Source: JACCSI01 sp035575715 (GTDB lineage Bacteria > Acidobacteriota > Vicinamibacteria > Vicinamibacterales > UBA2999). Taken from it: 64,000 nt of DNA. The first letter of the stretch is position 1. Each line of letters begins with the position of its first letter. The position numbers and the translations under genes are program-made. Below the pieces are notes generated by a model, which was given only the letters and a program-made list of their open reading frames with translations, was not told where the DNA came from and did not search any database. This document shows, piece after piece, positions 41,734 to 50,284 of this stretch. The stretch spans positions 1 through 64,000 of the forward strand of contig DATLXN010000004.1 of assembly GCA_035575715.1 (NCBI GenBank), in the 5' to 3' direction.

Positions 41734-42669
41734 CTACTCCGACGCCGGCAGCCAGCGTGCCAGCAAAAACAACATGGTCTCGGCGCCTAACAGCAGACTC
41801 GATGCAGTGAGATGCGCGACCTGCGCCGGCGGTGTCAGCGCAAAATACGCCATGGTGACGCCCAGGAGAATCTGCGCGACAACCAGCGTCAGCACGAGGT
41901 AGGAGATGAGCACCAGCGCACGCTCGAAACGGTGGCGGGCGCGGACCAGCAACACGATCAGGAGCGCGCCGCCGAGCACGACCAGCGCCGATTCGCGATG
42001 CCACAGATCGTAGGTTCCGACACTCGCCAGCGCCAGCGTCCGCGACGTGCCGTGAATAATCGCGTCATCGATCCCGCCGCGCACCTGTGCCCCGAGCGCG
42101 ATCTGGCCAAGCGTGACGACAATCAACACCAATACCGACGCTGCCAGCGGCCGGCGCAGCTGGCCATGAAGACGATGCCCGGCGCCCGCGGCGAAGAACG
42201 CGTAAACCGTCGCGTAGAGCAACAGTGACACGATGACCAGGGCGACCAACAGGTGGACCGTGACGATCCAAGGCGCCAGTTCATGTTCGACCACGACCCC
42301 GCCGAGCCAGCCTTCGAAACCAACCAGCACCAACGCCGCGAACGTCGGCCAGACGATACGCGGCACCTGTCGATGGTTGCGGAGAGCGGAAACCAGCGTG
42401 GCGAAGATCAGCAGCCCAACACTAGCGCCCAGCACGCGATTCAAATACTCGGTCCACATCAGCGTCGCGTTGAACTGCGACGGATCGAAGCCGGGCGGCA
42501 GTTCCGCCGCCGACGCGGGCGGGATCCACGAGCCGAAACACCGCGGCCAGTCAGGGCAGCCGAGGCCGGCGCCCGAGGCCCGCACGAGCCCCCCGACAAA
42601 GATCAGAAAATACGTCGTCGCCGTCGTCCACAGCGCGAGCACTTGAAAGGACGTCAAACGGCGCGACAT
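41734..42669 (-). CDS. ctaA: Heme A synthase, COX15/CtaA family
   Basis: 311 aa from ATG 42669, eight membrane helices. Family landmarks: VGGLVRASGAGLGCPDWPRC with the extracellular cysteine pair, WTEYLNRVLGASVG with the conserved Glu and Arg, FEGWLGGVVVEHELAPWIVT, VHLLVALVIVSLLLYA and the heme-ligand His of the second half in AIIHGTSRTLALASVG. It oxidises heme O to heme A for aa3-type oxidases. No ctaB or oxidase genes are nearby. The frame stays open to 42807 across a divergent gene and is not used. Confidence 0.92.
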   Translation of the reverse strand: MSRRLTSFQVLALWTTATTYFLIFVGGLVRASGAGLGCPDWPRCFGSWIPPASAAELPPGFDPSQFNATLMWTEYLNRVLGASVGLLIFATLVSALRNHRQVPRIVWPTFAALVLVGFEGWLGGVVVEHELAPWIVTVHLLVALVIVSLLLYATVYAFFAAGAGHRLHGQLRRPLAASVLVLIVVTLGQIALGAQVRGGIDDAIIHGTSRTLALASVGTYDLWHRESALVVLGGALLIVLLVRARHRFERALVLISYLVLTLVVAQILLGVTMAYFALTPPAQVAHLTASSLLLGAETMLFLLARWLPASE

Positions 42670-42687
42670 CGTGGATAAGATATTCGA

Positions 42688-43329
42688 TTGGTGTCTTTGA
42701 CGCGACCGCGCGCCCGACGCAAGCACGGGATCTGGACGACGGGCCGACGATTCTTCCGCTACCGGTTGGTCATTCCCGTTTTTCGGACCCCTCACGCCGC
42801 GGAACACACCGCGCGTGGAGTGGCCAATAGCGTGTTCTGGGGTCTGACACCCTCGGTTGGCTTACAGACGGGCGAGATCCTACTGACCTGGCTAATCGGC
42901 CGCAAGGTCTTCCGCAAAGAGTCAAGCTTGCTGCAGGCGTTCGTTTGGGTCTGGATCAACAACCCGGTGACGATGATCCCGATGTACTCGCTCTGGTGGC
43001 TGCGGCTGCCGTTGCGGTTGTCAAGGGTGCATTTGTACGTTTTTTATCTGACCGGTTTATGGCTGCTCGGCGACCTTGGGCTCGCGCGTGGTTATGACGC
43101 CTTCGTCGGGTTGTGGGACGGGGACGCCAACGACGGGTGGCTGTCAAGGCTGGGAAATGTCGCGCGCGCGGTCGGCGTGCCGACGATAATCGGCTGCGTC
43201 CCGTACGCGACGATCGGGAGCGGCGTGAGTTATCGCTGGACAGTGCGGGTCATTCGGAGACGACGGCAGCAGGTCCGCGAACGCCAGACCCTTCGTCACG
43301 GTCCAGCACCTGACGCACCGCTCGGGTGA
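42688..43329 (+). CDS. DUF2062 membrane protein
   Basis: 213 aa from TTG 42688 (or GTG 42691). ANSVFWGLTPSVGLQTGEIL and WVWINNPVTMIPMYSLWWLR are the DUF2062 signatures, with two or three membrane segments (about 95-150 and 170-190). The function is unknown. The start is only about 20 bases from the divergent ctaA start, and the C-terminal Arg-rich tail overlaps the end of the histidine kinase gene by 80 bases. Confidence 0.8.
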   Translation: MVSLTRPRARRKHGIWTTGRRFFRYRLVIPVFRTPHAAEHTARGVANSVFWGLTPSVGLQTGEILLTWLIGRKVFRKESSLLQAFVWVWINNPVTMIPMYSLWWLRLPLRLSRVHLYVFYLTGLWLLGDLGLARGYDAFVGLWDGDANDGWLSRLGNVARAVGVPTIIGCVPYATIGSGVSYRWTVRVIRRRRQQVRERQTLRHGPAPDAPLG

Positions 43330-45406
43330 GAGCTGCCGCGGAGAACGGTTTCATGATCAGACCGCTCTCGCGCAGCATCGCGCCGGTGATCGAGCCGGCG
43401 GCATAGCCGGACATAAACAAGACCCGCAGGCCAGGCTCGGCCAGCCGCAGTCGCCCGGCAAGCTCCGGCCCCTGCATCCCGGGCATCACGACATCGCTCA
43501 GGAGTAACGCGATGTGTTCCTTGGCCTCGTTTGCGATCGCCAACGCGGGCTCGGCGCCGGGCGCCGACAATACACGGTAGCCATGACGCTCCAGAATGTT
43601 CTGTGTCAGTTCCCGCACGGCTGGGTCGTCTTCGACGAGCAAGATGGTTTCGGTGCCTTGCAGCGACTGCTCGGGCACTGCAGTGTGGGCCGGCGCCGGC
43701 GCCGCGGCAGCGGCGGCGCGCGGAAACAGCATCTCGATCGACGTGCCACGGCCGACCGTCGACACCACATTGATGTAGCCGCCGCTCTGCTTGGTAATGC
43801 CGTAGACGGTGGACAACCCTAAGCCGGTGCCCTTGCCTTTCGGTTTGGTCGTAAAAAACGGCTCGAACATCCGCGCCCGCGTCTCCTCGTCCATGCCCTG
43901 GCCGGTGTCGCGGACAGTGATCAGCACATAGTCGCCGGGCGAGACCATGTGATCGGTGCGCCGCTCACCGTTGGGCCGCGGCGCATTGCGCGCAGTGATG
44001 GTCAGGGTCCCGCCGTCAGGCATCGCGTCGCGCGAATTGATCGCGAGATTGATCAGGGCCTGCTCGACCTGGACGGGATCGGCCACCACCGGCCACAGCC
44101 CGTCGTCGGTCTCGGACTCGAGCACGATGTGGCCGCCAATCACGCGCGTGATCAACGGCACGATCTCGCCGAGCAGGGTGCTGAAGGCGATCTGCTGCGG
44201 CTGCAGCACCTGGCGGCGGCTGAATGCCAATAGCTTCTGGGTCAGGGTTGCCGCGCTGTCAGCGGCGCGCTTGATCTGGGTCGCTTCCTGATGCACCGGC
44301 GATTGCGGATCGACGTCCTCGAGGATCAGGCTGGAATAGCCGATAATCGCGGTCAGCAGATTATTGAAGTCGTGCGCGACGCCGCCGGCGAGCTTGCCAA
44401 TCGCATCCATCTTCTGCGACTGGGCGAGTTGCAATTCCAAGGTCCGGCGGGCATCGTCGGCGCGCCGCTCGCGTCGCACCAGTGCCCAGCCCAAGGCCGG
44501 CACGGTGACCAGCAGCAAGGCGATCAGGGCCAGCTGCGAGATCCTGGCACTGCGGGCACTACTGGCGACCGCGGCGTAGGGTGTTGACAGAATCACCATC
44601 CAGCGGGCTCCCGGAACCTCCAGGGCGGTGAATGCCACGACCGCGTTGCCAATCACTCGCGCATCCTCTGGCGCCGTTGCCAATTGAGCCACATGGTCCG
44701 GCGTGAGGACATCGCGGCGCGCGCCGTCCGAGGAGATGCGCAAGATGCCGTCCCCTTGTCCAAGATCGAGCGCCAACGTGCCGCCCATCGCTTCGACCGC
44801 TCCGGGGCGAGCGTAGCTCTGGACCAGACGCTCGACATCGACGACAAAGGCCAGGACGCCGTTGAAGTTGTTCGGTGGCACCGGTTCTTCTGCGCTGGTC
44901 GCCACTCGCCACGATGCAACCGTGAAGGCGAGGAGCGACGAGCCGTCCCGTGCATCCCACCACACCTCACTGACCCGCACCTGATTTTGCTGACGGCGGT
45001 CGCTGAACCACTGCCAGACCTCGTCCGGCATCATGGTCGCCACGTCGCTGTCAATCAAATCGCCTTGCGCGGACCAGGTGTGGCGACGCTGTGCACCATC
45101 GATGCGGACGACCTGCCGGATGGTGCCGCTGTCGTCGCCGGCAAACGCGGCGCGTACGCGTTGGCCGATAAACGGAATGTTGAGGACCTGCACGCTCGGC
45201 AGCGTATTGAGTTGGCGCAGACTCGAGGCGAGCGCCTTGACCTCGGTGTCAATCGCAATGGCCACTGTGCGCGCCACGGCGAGTTCGACCGCCGCAAATG
45301 ACGCGACCGCATCGCGTTCGGTCGCGCGGTAGGTAATCACGCTGAGGGTGGCGATAAGGGCGAGGACTGCACCCGTGGCCGCGTAAATTGCGCGGGTTCC
45401 GCTCAT
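43250..45406 (-). CDS. Hybrid sensor histidine kinase with C-terminal receiver domain
   Basis: 718 aa from ATG 45406. One membrane helix at each end of a large extracytoplasmic sensor domain (about 35-290, dCache-like) is followed by HisKA with the phospho-His in GKLAGGVAHDFNNLLTAIIG, then HATPase with NLAINSRDAMPDGGTL, DTGQGMDEETRARMFEPFFT and GKGTGLGLSTVYGI. The receiver (about 590-705) holds ETILLVEDDPAVRELTQNIL and the acceptor Asp in LLLSDVVMPGMQG. The output partner is not visible. It follows the STT3-like gene by 48 bases. Confidence 0.92.
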   Translation of the reverse strand: MSGTRAIYAATGAVLALIATLSVITYRATERDAVASFAAVELAVARTVAIAIDTEVKALASSLRQLNTLPSVQVLNIPFIGQRVRAAFAGDDSGTIRQVVRIDGAQRRHTWSAQGDLIDSDVATMMPDEVWQWFSDRRQQNQVRVSEVWWDARDGSSLLAFTVASWRVATSAEEPVPPNNFNGVLAFVVDVERLVQSYARPGAVEAMGGTLALDLGQGDGILRISSDGARRDVLTPDHVAQLATAPEDARVIGNAVVAFTALEVPGARWMVILSTPYAAVASSARSARISQLALIALLLVTVPALGWALVRRERRADDARRTLELQLAQSQKMDAIGKLAGGVAHDFNNLLTAIIGYSSLILEDVDPQSPVHQEATQIKRAADSAATLTQKLLAFSRRQVLQPQQIAFSTLLGEIVPLITRVIGGHIVLESETDDGLWPVVADPVQVEQALINLAINSRDAMPDGGTLTITARNAPRPNGERRTDHMVSPGDYVLITVRDTGQGMDEETRARMFEPFFTTKPKGKGTGLGLSTVYGITKQSGGYINVVSTVGRGTSIEMLFPRAAAAAAPAPAHTAVPEQSLQGTETILLVEDDPAVRELTQNILERHGYRVLSAPGAEPALAIANEAKEHIALLLSDVVMPGMQGPELAGRLRLAEPGLRVLFMSGYAAGSITGAMLRESGLIMKPFSAAALTRAVRQVLDRDEGSGVRGPAAVVSE

Positions 45407-45454
45407 CAAGGGCGGCTAGCGTATCACTTCTGCATCGCCCCGTTCGCCGGTCGC

Positions 45455-47653
45455 TCAGCGTGCTTCGAAAATCCGCACCCACGGTGCTTCGCTCGCGGCC
45501 TGCTCTGGTGTCCGCACGCCGTGCAGTGGGACGATGCGCTGAAGCGCGTCGAGCGGAAACGCCGACTGCCACGGATCGAGGCCAACGAGGATTGCCGTCG
45601 CGCCGAGACGCGCAGCGGCCTGTTGCGCAAGCGCGTAGGTGGCAAAGGTCTGCTGCGTGAGAACTTCGCGAAAGCGCACGCCGGCTTGATCGACGCGATC
45701 AGCCACGGTCAGAACACTAGTGACGTTGATCGGGACCGCCCGCGCGGCGCCCATCACGCTCAACCGGTAGGCCATGCTCCGGTAATACGGCTCGTGAAAG
45801 ACCCAGACCGGCGTCCAGCGATCACCGTCGCGGCGATAGAAGATGCCGTAGTAGTCGTCGTGCTTTCCGCCGGCCCAGTCAAGGACGTTTTGAAAACGGC
45901 CCATCACCGTGCCGCCATCGACAATCCGAAACGGCAACTCCCAATCGGAGATGACAAACCGCGCGCGTTCAGCCGCCAGGATGCGCAACGCCTCCGCTTC
46001 ATCGGTGGCGGCATAGAACCGCGCCGCATTCGGAGCCCGTTCCTGAGTCGGATTGGACACCGGCACACGGCGCGCACGCTGTACCAGCCAGTAGCCCTGG
46101 TCCCACCAATTCATCACGGTGTAGGACGGCGCGACGGCCGCGTCGCGCGGGTAGCGGCTGAGGTAATAGTCAGGTGAGCCATCAGGTGTCGGCTTGAACG
46201 GGTCAGCGGTCTGCTGACGCAGCCAGGTCATCGTGTCGTGCCAGTAGGGCGACAGGCTGCCGCTACGCGGCATCAGCAGCAGCGCAGGCGCGAGATTCGG
46301 CGCGAACATCCCGCCGGCCACGGCAATCACCGCCAGTTCACGCTGCATCGGCAGACGGGTCCTGGTTGCCGGCGTCGGATTCAACGCATGCGGCACCCCG
46401 CCCCAATCGAGTACCCTCGCCGCCAGCCATCCACCAAGCAACCCGCAGGCAGTCACCAGGTAATAGCCGAAGCGGTTCTGGCCGATCGTCGCAGCCAGCG
46501 TCGCGACGGCATAGACACCGACCAGCAGCTCCCCGGCATGGCGCGTCTTCCACACATGCCACACGAACGGCACCAGCGCGATCACGCCGATGAAGAACCC
46601 GGTGCGAAAGAACTGCCACGGTTGCGCCCAGCTCCAGGTGCCCGAATACAGAAACAACGGTCGCGCCTCGAGCACGCCCATGCGGCCAGGATCGGGAGCC
46701 AGTCGACCGAGGTCGATGACCAATTGACCAAATAGGGCGGGCGTCACGACCGATGCTGTGCCAACGGCAAGGAGGGCGAGCACCAGGCCACCGGTCACCA
46801 TCGTTCGCTTGCTGATTGGCAGTGCCGTCCGGCCCCCGACCCACAGCGCGGCTCCGATCGCGGCTAAACCGATCAGGCCGATGACCTGACTGGCATAGCG
46901 ATGCATGCGAGAATCTTGAAAAATCAGGACCAGAGCGAGCGCCACCACTGCCGCGATCAGCGCGAGGCGGCCAGCGGTCAGCAGTTCGGTTCGCTCGCGG
47001 GCCAGGAGCGCGAGGATCACCACCCAGAGCCCGAGGATGCCGACCAGGAACGCGCCGCTGCCCCAGCCGAGTAAATAAAGGCCCAGCGCCAGACCGGCCA
47101 GGAGTGCGTCGCCAATCCACGCACTTGACACCAAGGCTCGGGTCACGGCCCACAAGGTGGCGACCGCCAGCAGCGCCTCGAGCGCGTGATGATCGACAAA
47201 ACCCAGCATCGTGCGATCGAGAAAGTGCCCGGGAAGGACTGCCAGCAGCGCCGCCGCGAGCAGCGCCGCCCGACGGTCCCACAGTCGCCGCGCGGTGGCC
47301 CAGACCGCGATGATGGTCAGCGTGCCGAGGAGAGGCGGGACGAACGCGGCGATCCATTCGACTTGATGAGTTGTCGCCTCACGTCCATGGCTGATCACGA
47401 CAGCGCTCGCGGTTAACGTGTCGTAGAGCGGCGCAATGGGGACGAACTGTCCGCCGGCCGCGGCATAGGGGTCGAGGGTGACCCGCCACGGAAAATTCCG
47501 CACCTGGTTCTCAATCAGGCGCAGGTGGTACCAGGAGTCGGTTTCGAGAAAATTGATTGCCCGGCCACCAAACACGGTGTCCCACGCCGGGTAAATCCGG
47601 ACGAAGCATCCGACCGCGGCAATCGTGAGTATGCAAAGGTATTCGCGGCGCAT
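45455..47653 (-). CDS. STT3/AglB-type oligosaccharyltransferase homologue
   Basis: 732 aa from ATG 47653. About 13 membrane helices (to ~450) precede a soluble C-terminal domain. STT3 landmarks: acidic loop-1 motif in NFLETDSWYHLRLIENQVRN (Asp-39), the second acidic DHH motif in DRTMLGFVDHHALEALLA (154-156), a GVLEARPLF segment (326-334) at the place of the SVSE/TIxE loop, and WWDQGYWLV (about 516) matching the catalytic WWDYG motif, with AARFYAATDEAEALRIL after it. The overall look is archaeal AglB-like. It would transfer a lipid-linked glycan to Asn residues in the periplasm. An extended frame to 48025 has no homology. Confidence 0.8.
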   Translation of the reverse strand: MRREYLCILTIAAVGCFVRIYPAWDTVFGGRAINFLETDSWYHLRLIENQVRNFPWRVTLDPYAAAGGQFVPIAPLYDTLTASAVVISHGREATTHQVEWIAAFVPPLLGTLTIIAVWATARRLWDRRAALLAAALLAVLPGHFLDRTMLGFVDHHALEALLAVATLWAVTRALVSSAWIGDALLAGLALGLYLLGWGSGAFLVGILGLWVVILALLARERTELLTAGRLALIAAVVALALVLIFQDSRMHRYASQVIGLIGLAAIGAALWVGGRTALPISKRTMVTGGLVLALLAVGTASVVTPALFGQLVIDLGRLAPDPGRMGVLEARPLFLYSGTWSWAQPWQFFRTGFFIGVIALVPFVWHVWKTRHAGELLVGVYAVATLAATIGQNRFGYYLVTACGLLGGWLAARVLDWGGVPHALNPTPATRTRLPMQRELAVIAVAGGMFAPNLAPALLLMPRSGSLSPYWHDTMTWLRQQTADPFKPTPDGSPDYYLSRYPRDAAVAPSYTVMNWWDQGYWLVQRARRVPVSNPTQERAPNAARFYAATDEAEALRILAAERARFVISDWELPFRIVDGGTVMGRFQNVLDWAGGKHDDYYGIFYRRDGDRWTPVWVFHEPYYRSMAYRLSVMGAARAVPINVTSVLTVADRVDQAGVRFREVLTQQTFATYALAQQAAARLGATAILVGLDPWQSAFPLDALQRIVPLHGVRTPEQAASEAPWVRIFEAR

Positions 47654-47769
47654 GACCGGCGGGCGAGCGTAGCACGCAGCGGCAGAGGTAACTGGTGTCA
47701 TCCGGGCGCTGTCCCGGCGCCTGGCCGAGAAAAGGGCCTGAGAAAAGGGCCTGCCCTTTTTCTTCCGCG

Positions 47770-49614
47770 TCAGCGCAGCCGATCGGTCGAGGGACTGACG
47801 CCGCCATGGAACGCCGCGCGGTCGCGCAGACGCCAGGCGCGGGTGCGCGGTTGGTCGCCCGCGTCGATCACCGGCGGCCAATCGAGCGTCGCGCCGGCGG
47901 TCGATGGGAACTTGCGCCGGAACAGTTCCTCCTCCCACTCGTCGAGCACGATCCACACCTCGGCGCCAACGGTCGTCAGGCGGCTGACGATCGGGTTGAG
48001 TCCATCGCGCGTGACGAGGTCCCACCGCACGATGGGCCGGGCCGTGTAATAGCGCATGGCGCCGCTCTGCTCGCCGCTGATCATCACCGCAGTGGCCGGC
48101 AGCGCACCATCAAGGTAGCGTCCGATCAGCGCCACCCGCGACTGCCGTTGCTGCCCGCGGAAGACGTCGAGCGTCCGCGCCGCGGACAAGTTGGCAGCGG
48201 CACCGGCAACGACGACGAGGAGCACCATCACCACTCGCGCTGCACCGGGCATCTTCTCGACCAGCCCCGCGATCAACGCCGCGACGGCAATCATCGCGAG
48301 TGCGAGTGCGGGCAGCAGGAACCGGAGATACGTCCAGCCATCGAACACCGCATAGATCAGGTAGGCGCTGCACACCGTCGCCGCAAAGATCAGCAACCAG
48401 CGCCGGACGCGCGAGCCACGCCGCGGCCACCACGCGCCAACTGGCGCGAGAAACAGCCACGGTCCGTGCGTCTCGAGCAACCAGCGCGCATACTGTGCCG
48501 CATTCGGTAGCACGTTGGCGAACGCGTAAATCTCCGCCGCGGTGCCGTAGCCAGAGCGCAATGGTGAGCCGAACCAGCGCCATTGCAGGAGCGCGACGAT
48601 GAGCCCCGCAAGCGCGACTGGGATGGCGAAGATCGCCGCCGGCCGCCCTCGGAACCAGACCAACGCATCGATCCCGATTTCGCGCAACCTCGGGTCGCCC
48701 TGTGAGGAGGACTGCGCACCGTCGTAATCGCGGGTTGAGACCGCCAGCACCGGAGGCCGAGGCCCGTGACCAAGCACAAGAAACAACAGCGGGACCAGTG
48801 CGACAGGCGCCAGGTTCGGGCGAATGAGAATCGCAACAGCCGTCGCCATCGCGGCGGCGAGGATCCGCGGACGCTCGCCAACCAGCAACACCCAGGCCAG
48901 CAACCAGGCGGCAGTCACCGGCACGTCACTCATGAATTGCATCGACTCGACGAGGGCGACGGGACTGGTCGCCATCCACACCGCGGCGATGATCGATGCC
49001 GAAGGACCGGCGGCGATGTAAGCCAGCCGGCCCGTCGACCAGACGGCGAGCCCCAGCGACACCGGTATCAAGAGGCTGGCGAGCACGGCACCGCCGGCTG
49101 CGAGGAGCGGTGCAAGCAGCATCGGCAAGCCAGCCGCGTAAGTCGGAACCTGATGGCCGGCCTCGACCGCTGGACGCCATCCGAGTGGCGCGACCGTGGC
49201 GCGCGCATCGGCCCAATCGGCGACCGGGTCCAGCACCTCAACTCGCGTCAGTCGCGCCGTCGTCCACATCTCCGCGTGACTGAGATAGCCCGACGCGTCG
49301 GCACCGCCGGCGCTGACACTGAAAAACCGCAGCGCGAGACCTGACGCACAGAGCGCCACGGCGAGCACGACCAGCGGTGCACGACGCTGCAGGCCGATCT
49401 CGATGCGCCCGAGATCGTCGACGACACCACCGGCGCGATACGCCGCCATCAACCAGGCGAGCGCAAGGATCACGGCGGCCCCAATCGCGCTGCCCGGCGA
49501 ACGCGCCGAAACGCGGACGCCCATGATCGATGTGGCGAAGCCGCCGGTCAGAACCAGCGCGAGGCTAATGATGATGAACAGGAAGGCGGCGGCGAGGAGG
49601 GAGCGGCGCGACAC
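47770..49614 (-). CDS. GT-C fold membrane glycosyltransferase-like protein
   Basis: 614 aa from GTG 49614, about 12 membrane helices with a soluble C-terminal end. The first large outer loop (about 105-160) carries SAGGADASGYLSHAEMWTT, placing an Asp where GT-C enzymes bind metal and donor phosphate. MQFMSDVPVTAAWLLAWVLL resembles the second acidic loop of ArnT/PMT-like proteins. It lies 116 bases before the STT3-like gene on the same strand, so a role in the same glycosylation route is plausible. The donor and acceptor are unknown. Confidence 0.6.
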   Translation of the reverse strand: MSRRSLLAAAFLFIIISLALVLTGGFATSIMGVRVSARSPGSAIGAAVILALAWLMAAYRAGGVVDDLGRIEIGLQRRAPLVVLAVALCASGLALRFFSVSAGGADASGYLSHAEMWTTARLTRVEVLDPVADWADARATVAPLGWRPAVEAGHQVPTYAAGLPMLLAPLLAAGGAVLASLLIPVSLGLAVWSTGRLAYIAAGPSASIIAAVWMATSPVALVESMQFMSDVPVTAAWLLAWVLLVGERPRILAAAMATAVAILIRPNLAPVALVPLLFLVLGHGPRPPVLAVSTRDYDGAQSSSQGDPRLREIGIDALVWFRGRPAAIFAIPVALAGLIVALLQWRWFGSPLRSGYGTAAEIYAFANVLPNAAQYARWLLETHGPWLFLAPVGAWWPRRGSRVRRWLLIFAATVCSAYLIYAVFDGWTYLRFLLPALALAMIAVAALIAGLVEKMPGAARVVMVLLVVVAGAAANLSAARTLDVFRGQQRQSRVALIGRYLDGALPATAVMISGEQSGAMRYYTARPIVRWDLVTRDGLNPIVSRLTTVGAEVWIVLDEWEEELFRRKFPSTAGATLDWPPVIDAGDQPRTRAWRLRDRAAFHGGVSPSTDRLR

Positions 49615-49665
49615 GACGCGGATCCGAACGCCGGCAGCAGCACGCTGCCGGCGTCCAGCATCGGC

Positions 49666-50250
49666 TTATTTCTTTGGAATGACCCAGTAATAGACCTTGC
49701 GGCCATTGACATCGAGCTCTTTTTCCGGCTTCCAGTCACCCATGTCAAAGGCGTGCGACACGATGCGGGTGCCGGGTTTGAGCTCTTTCATCAGCTTGGG
49801 CATCAGCTTGACGTTCAACGACGGCAGCAGATACAGCGTGACGACGGTCGCTTCGCTGATGTCCGTCGCGAACAGGTCGGCGTTCAAGATCTTGACCTTG
49901 TCGCCGACGCCGTTCCTCGCGACGTTCTCGTTGGCTTCCTTGATGCGCTGCGGATCAATGTCGATGCCGACGCCGCGTGCGCCGTATTTTTTCGCAGCGG
50001 TCACCGGAATGCGGCCGTCGCCCGAACCGAGGTCGTAGACAATATCGTTCTTGGTGACGTTGGCCACCTGAAGCATGGCTTCGACGACTTCTTCCGGCGT
50101 CGGCACATAGATCACGTCCGGTCGGCGCGCCGCGTCCTGAGCCGCCGCTTGCGGCGCGTCAACCGTAGGCACGCCGGCTGGCGCGGCCGAGGTGGAGGCG
50201 CAACTCGCCAGAAACAATATGAAGACGAGGCCGCGAAAATAAATGGTCAT
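49666..50250 (-). CDS. Lipoprotein-type SAM-dependent methyltransferase
   Basis: 194 aa from ATG 50250, preceded by AGGAGGAAG. The start MTIYFRGLVFILFLASCAST contains a lipobox (LASC), so the protein is probably lipid-anchored outside the cytoplasm. The class I methyltransferase core follows: NDIVYDLGSGDGRIPVTAAK (motif I), ARGVGIDIDPQRIKEANENV, VKILNADLFATDISEATVV and YLLPSLNVKLMPKLMKELKP. The Asp-Gly-Arg motif I and following YLLP segment resemble small protein-methyltransferase-like families. An exported methyltransferase is unexpected; see also 26565-27206. Confidence 0.75.
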   Translation of the reverse strand: MTIYFRGLVFILFLASCASTSAAPAGVPTVDAPQAAAQDAARRPDVIYVPTPEEVVEAMLQVANVTKNDIVYDLGSGDGRIPVTAAKKYGARGVGIDIDPQRIKEANENVARNGVGDKVKILNADLFATDISEATVVTLYLLPSLNVKLMPKLMKELKPGTRIVSHAFDMGDWKPEKELDVNGRKVYYWVIPKK

Positions 50251-50284
50251 AACGAACACTTCCTCCTGAAACGAACCTGAGCAG

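Noticed and set aside
47654..48025. N-terminal extension of the STT3-like protein
   Set aside because: The extra 124 codons are Arg/Pro-rich, overlap the 3' end of the GT-C gene and lack homology; MRREYL at 47653 gives a normal first membrane helix.
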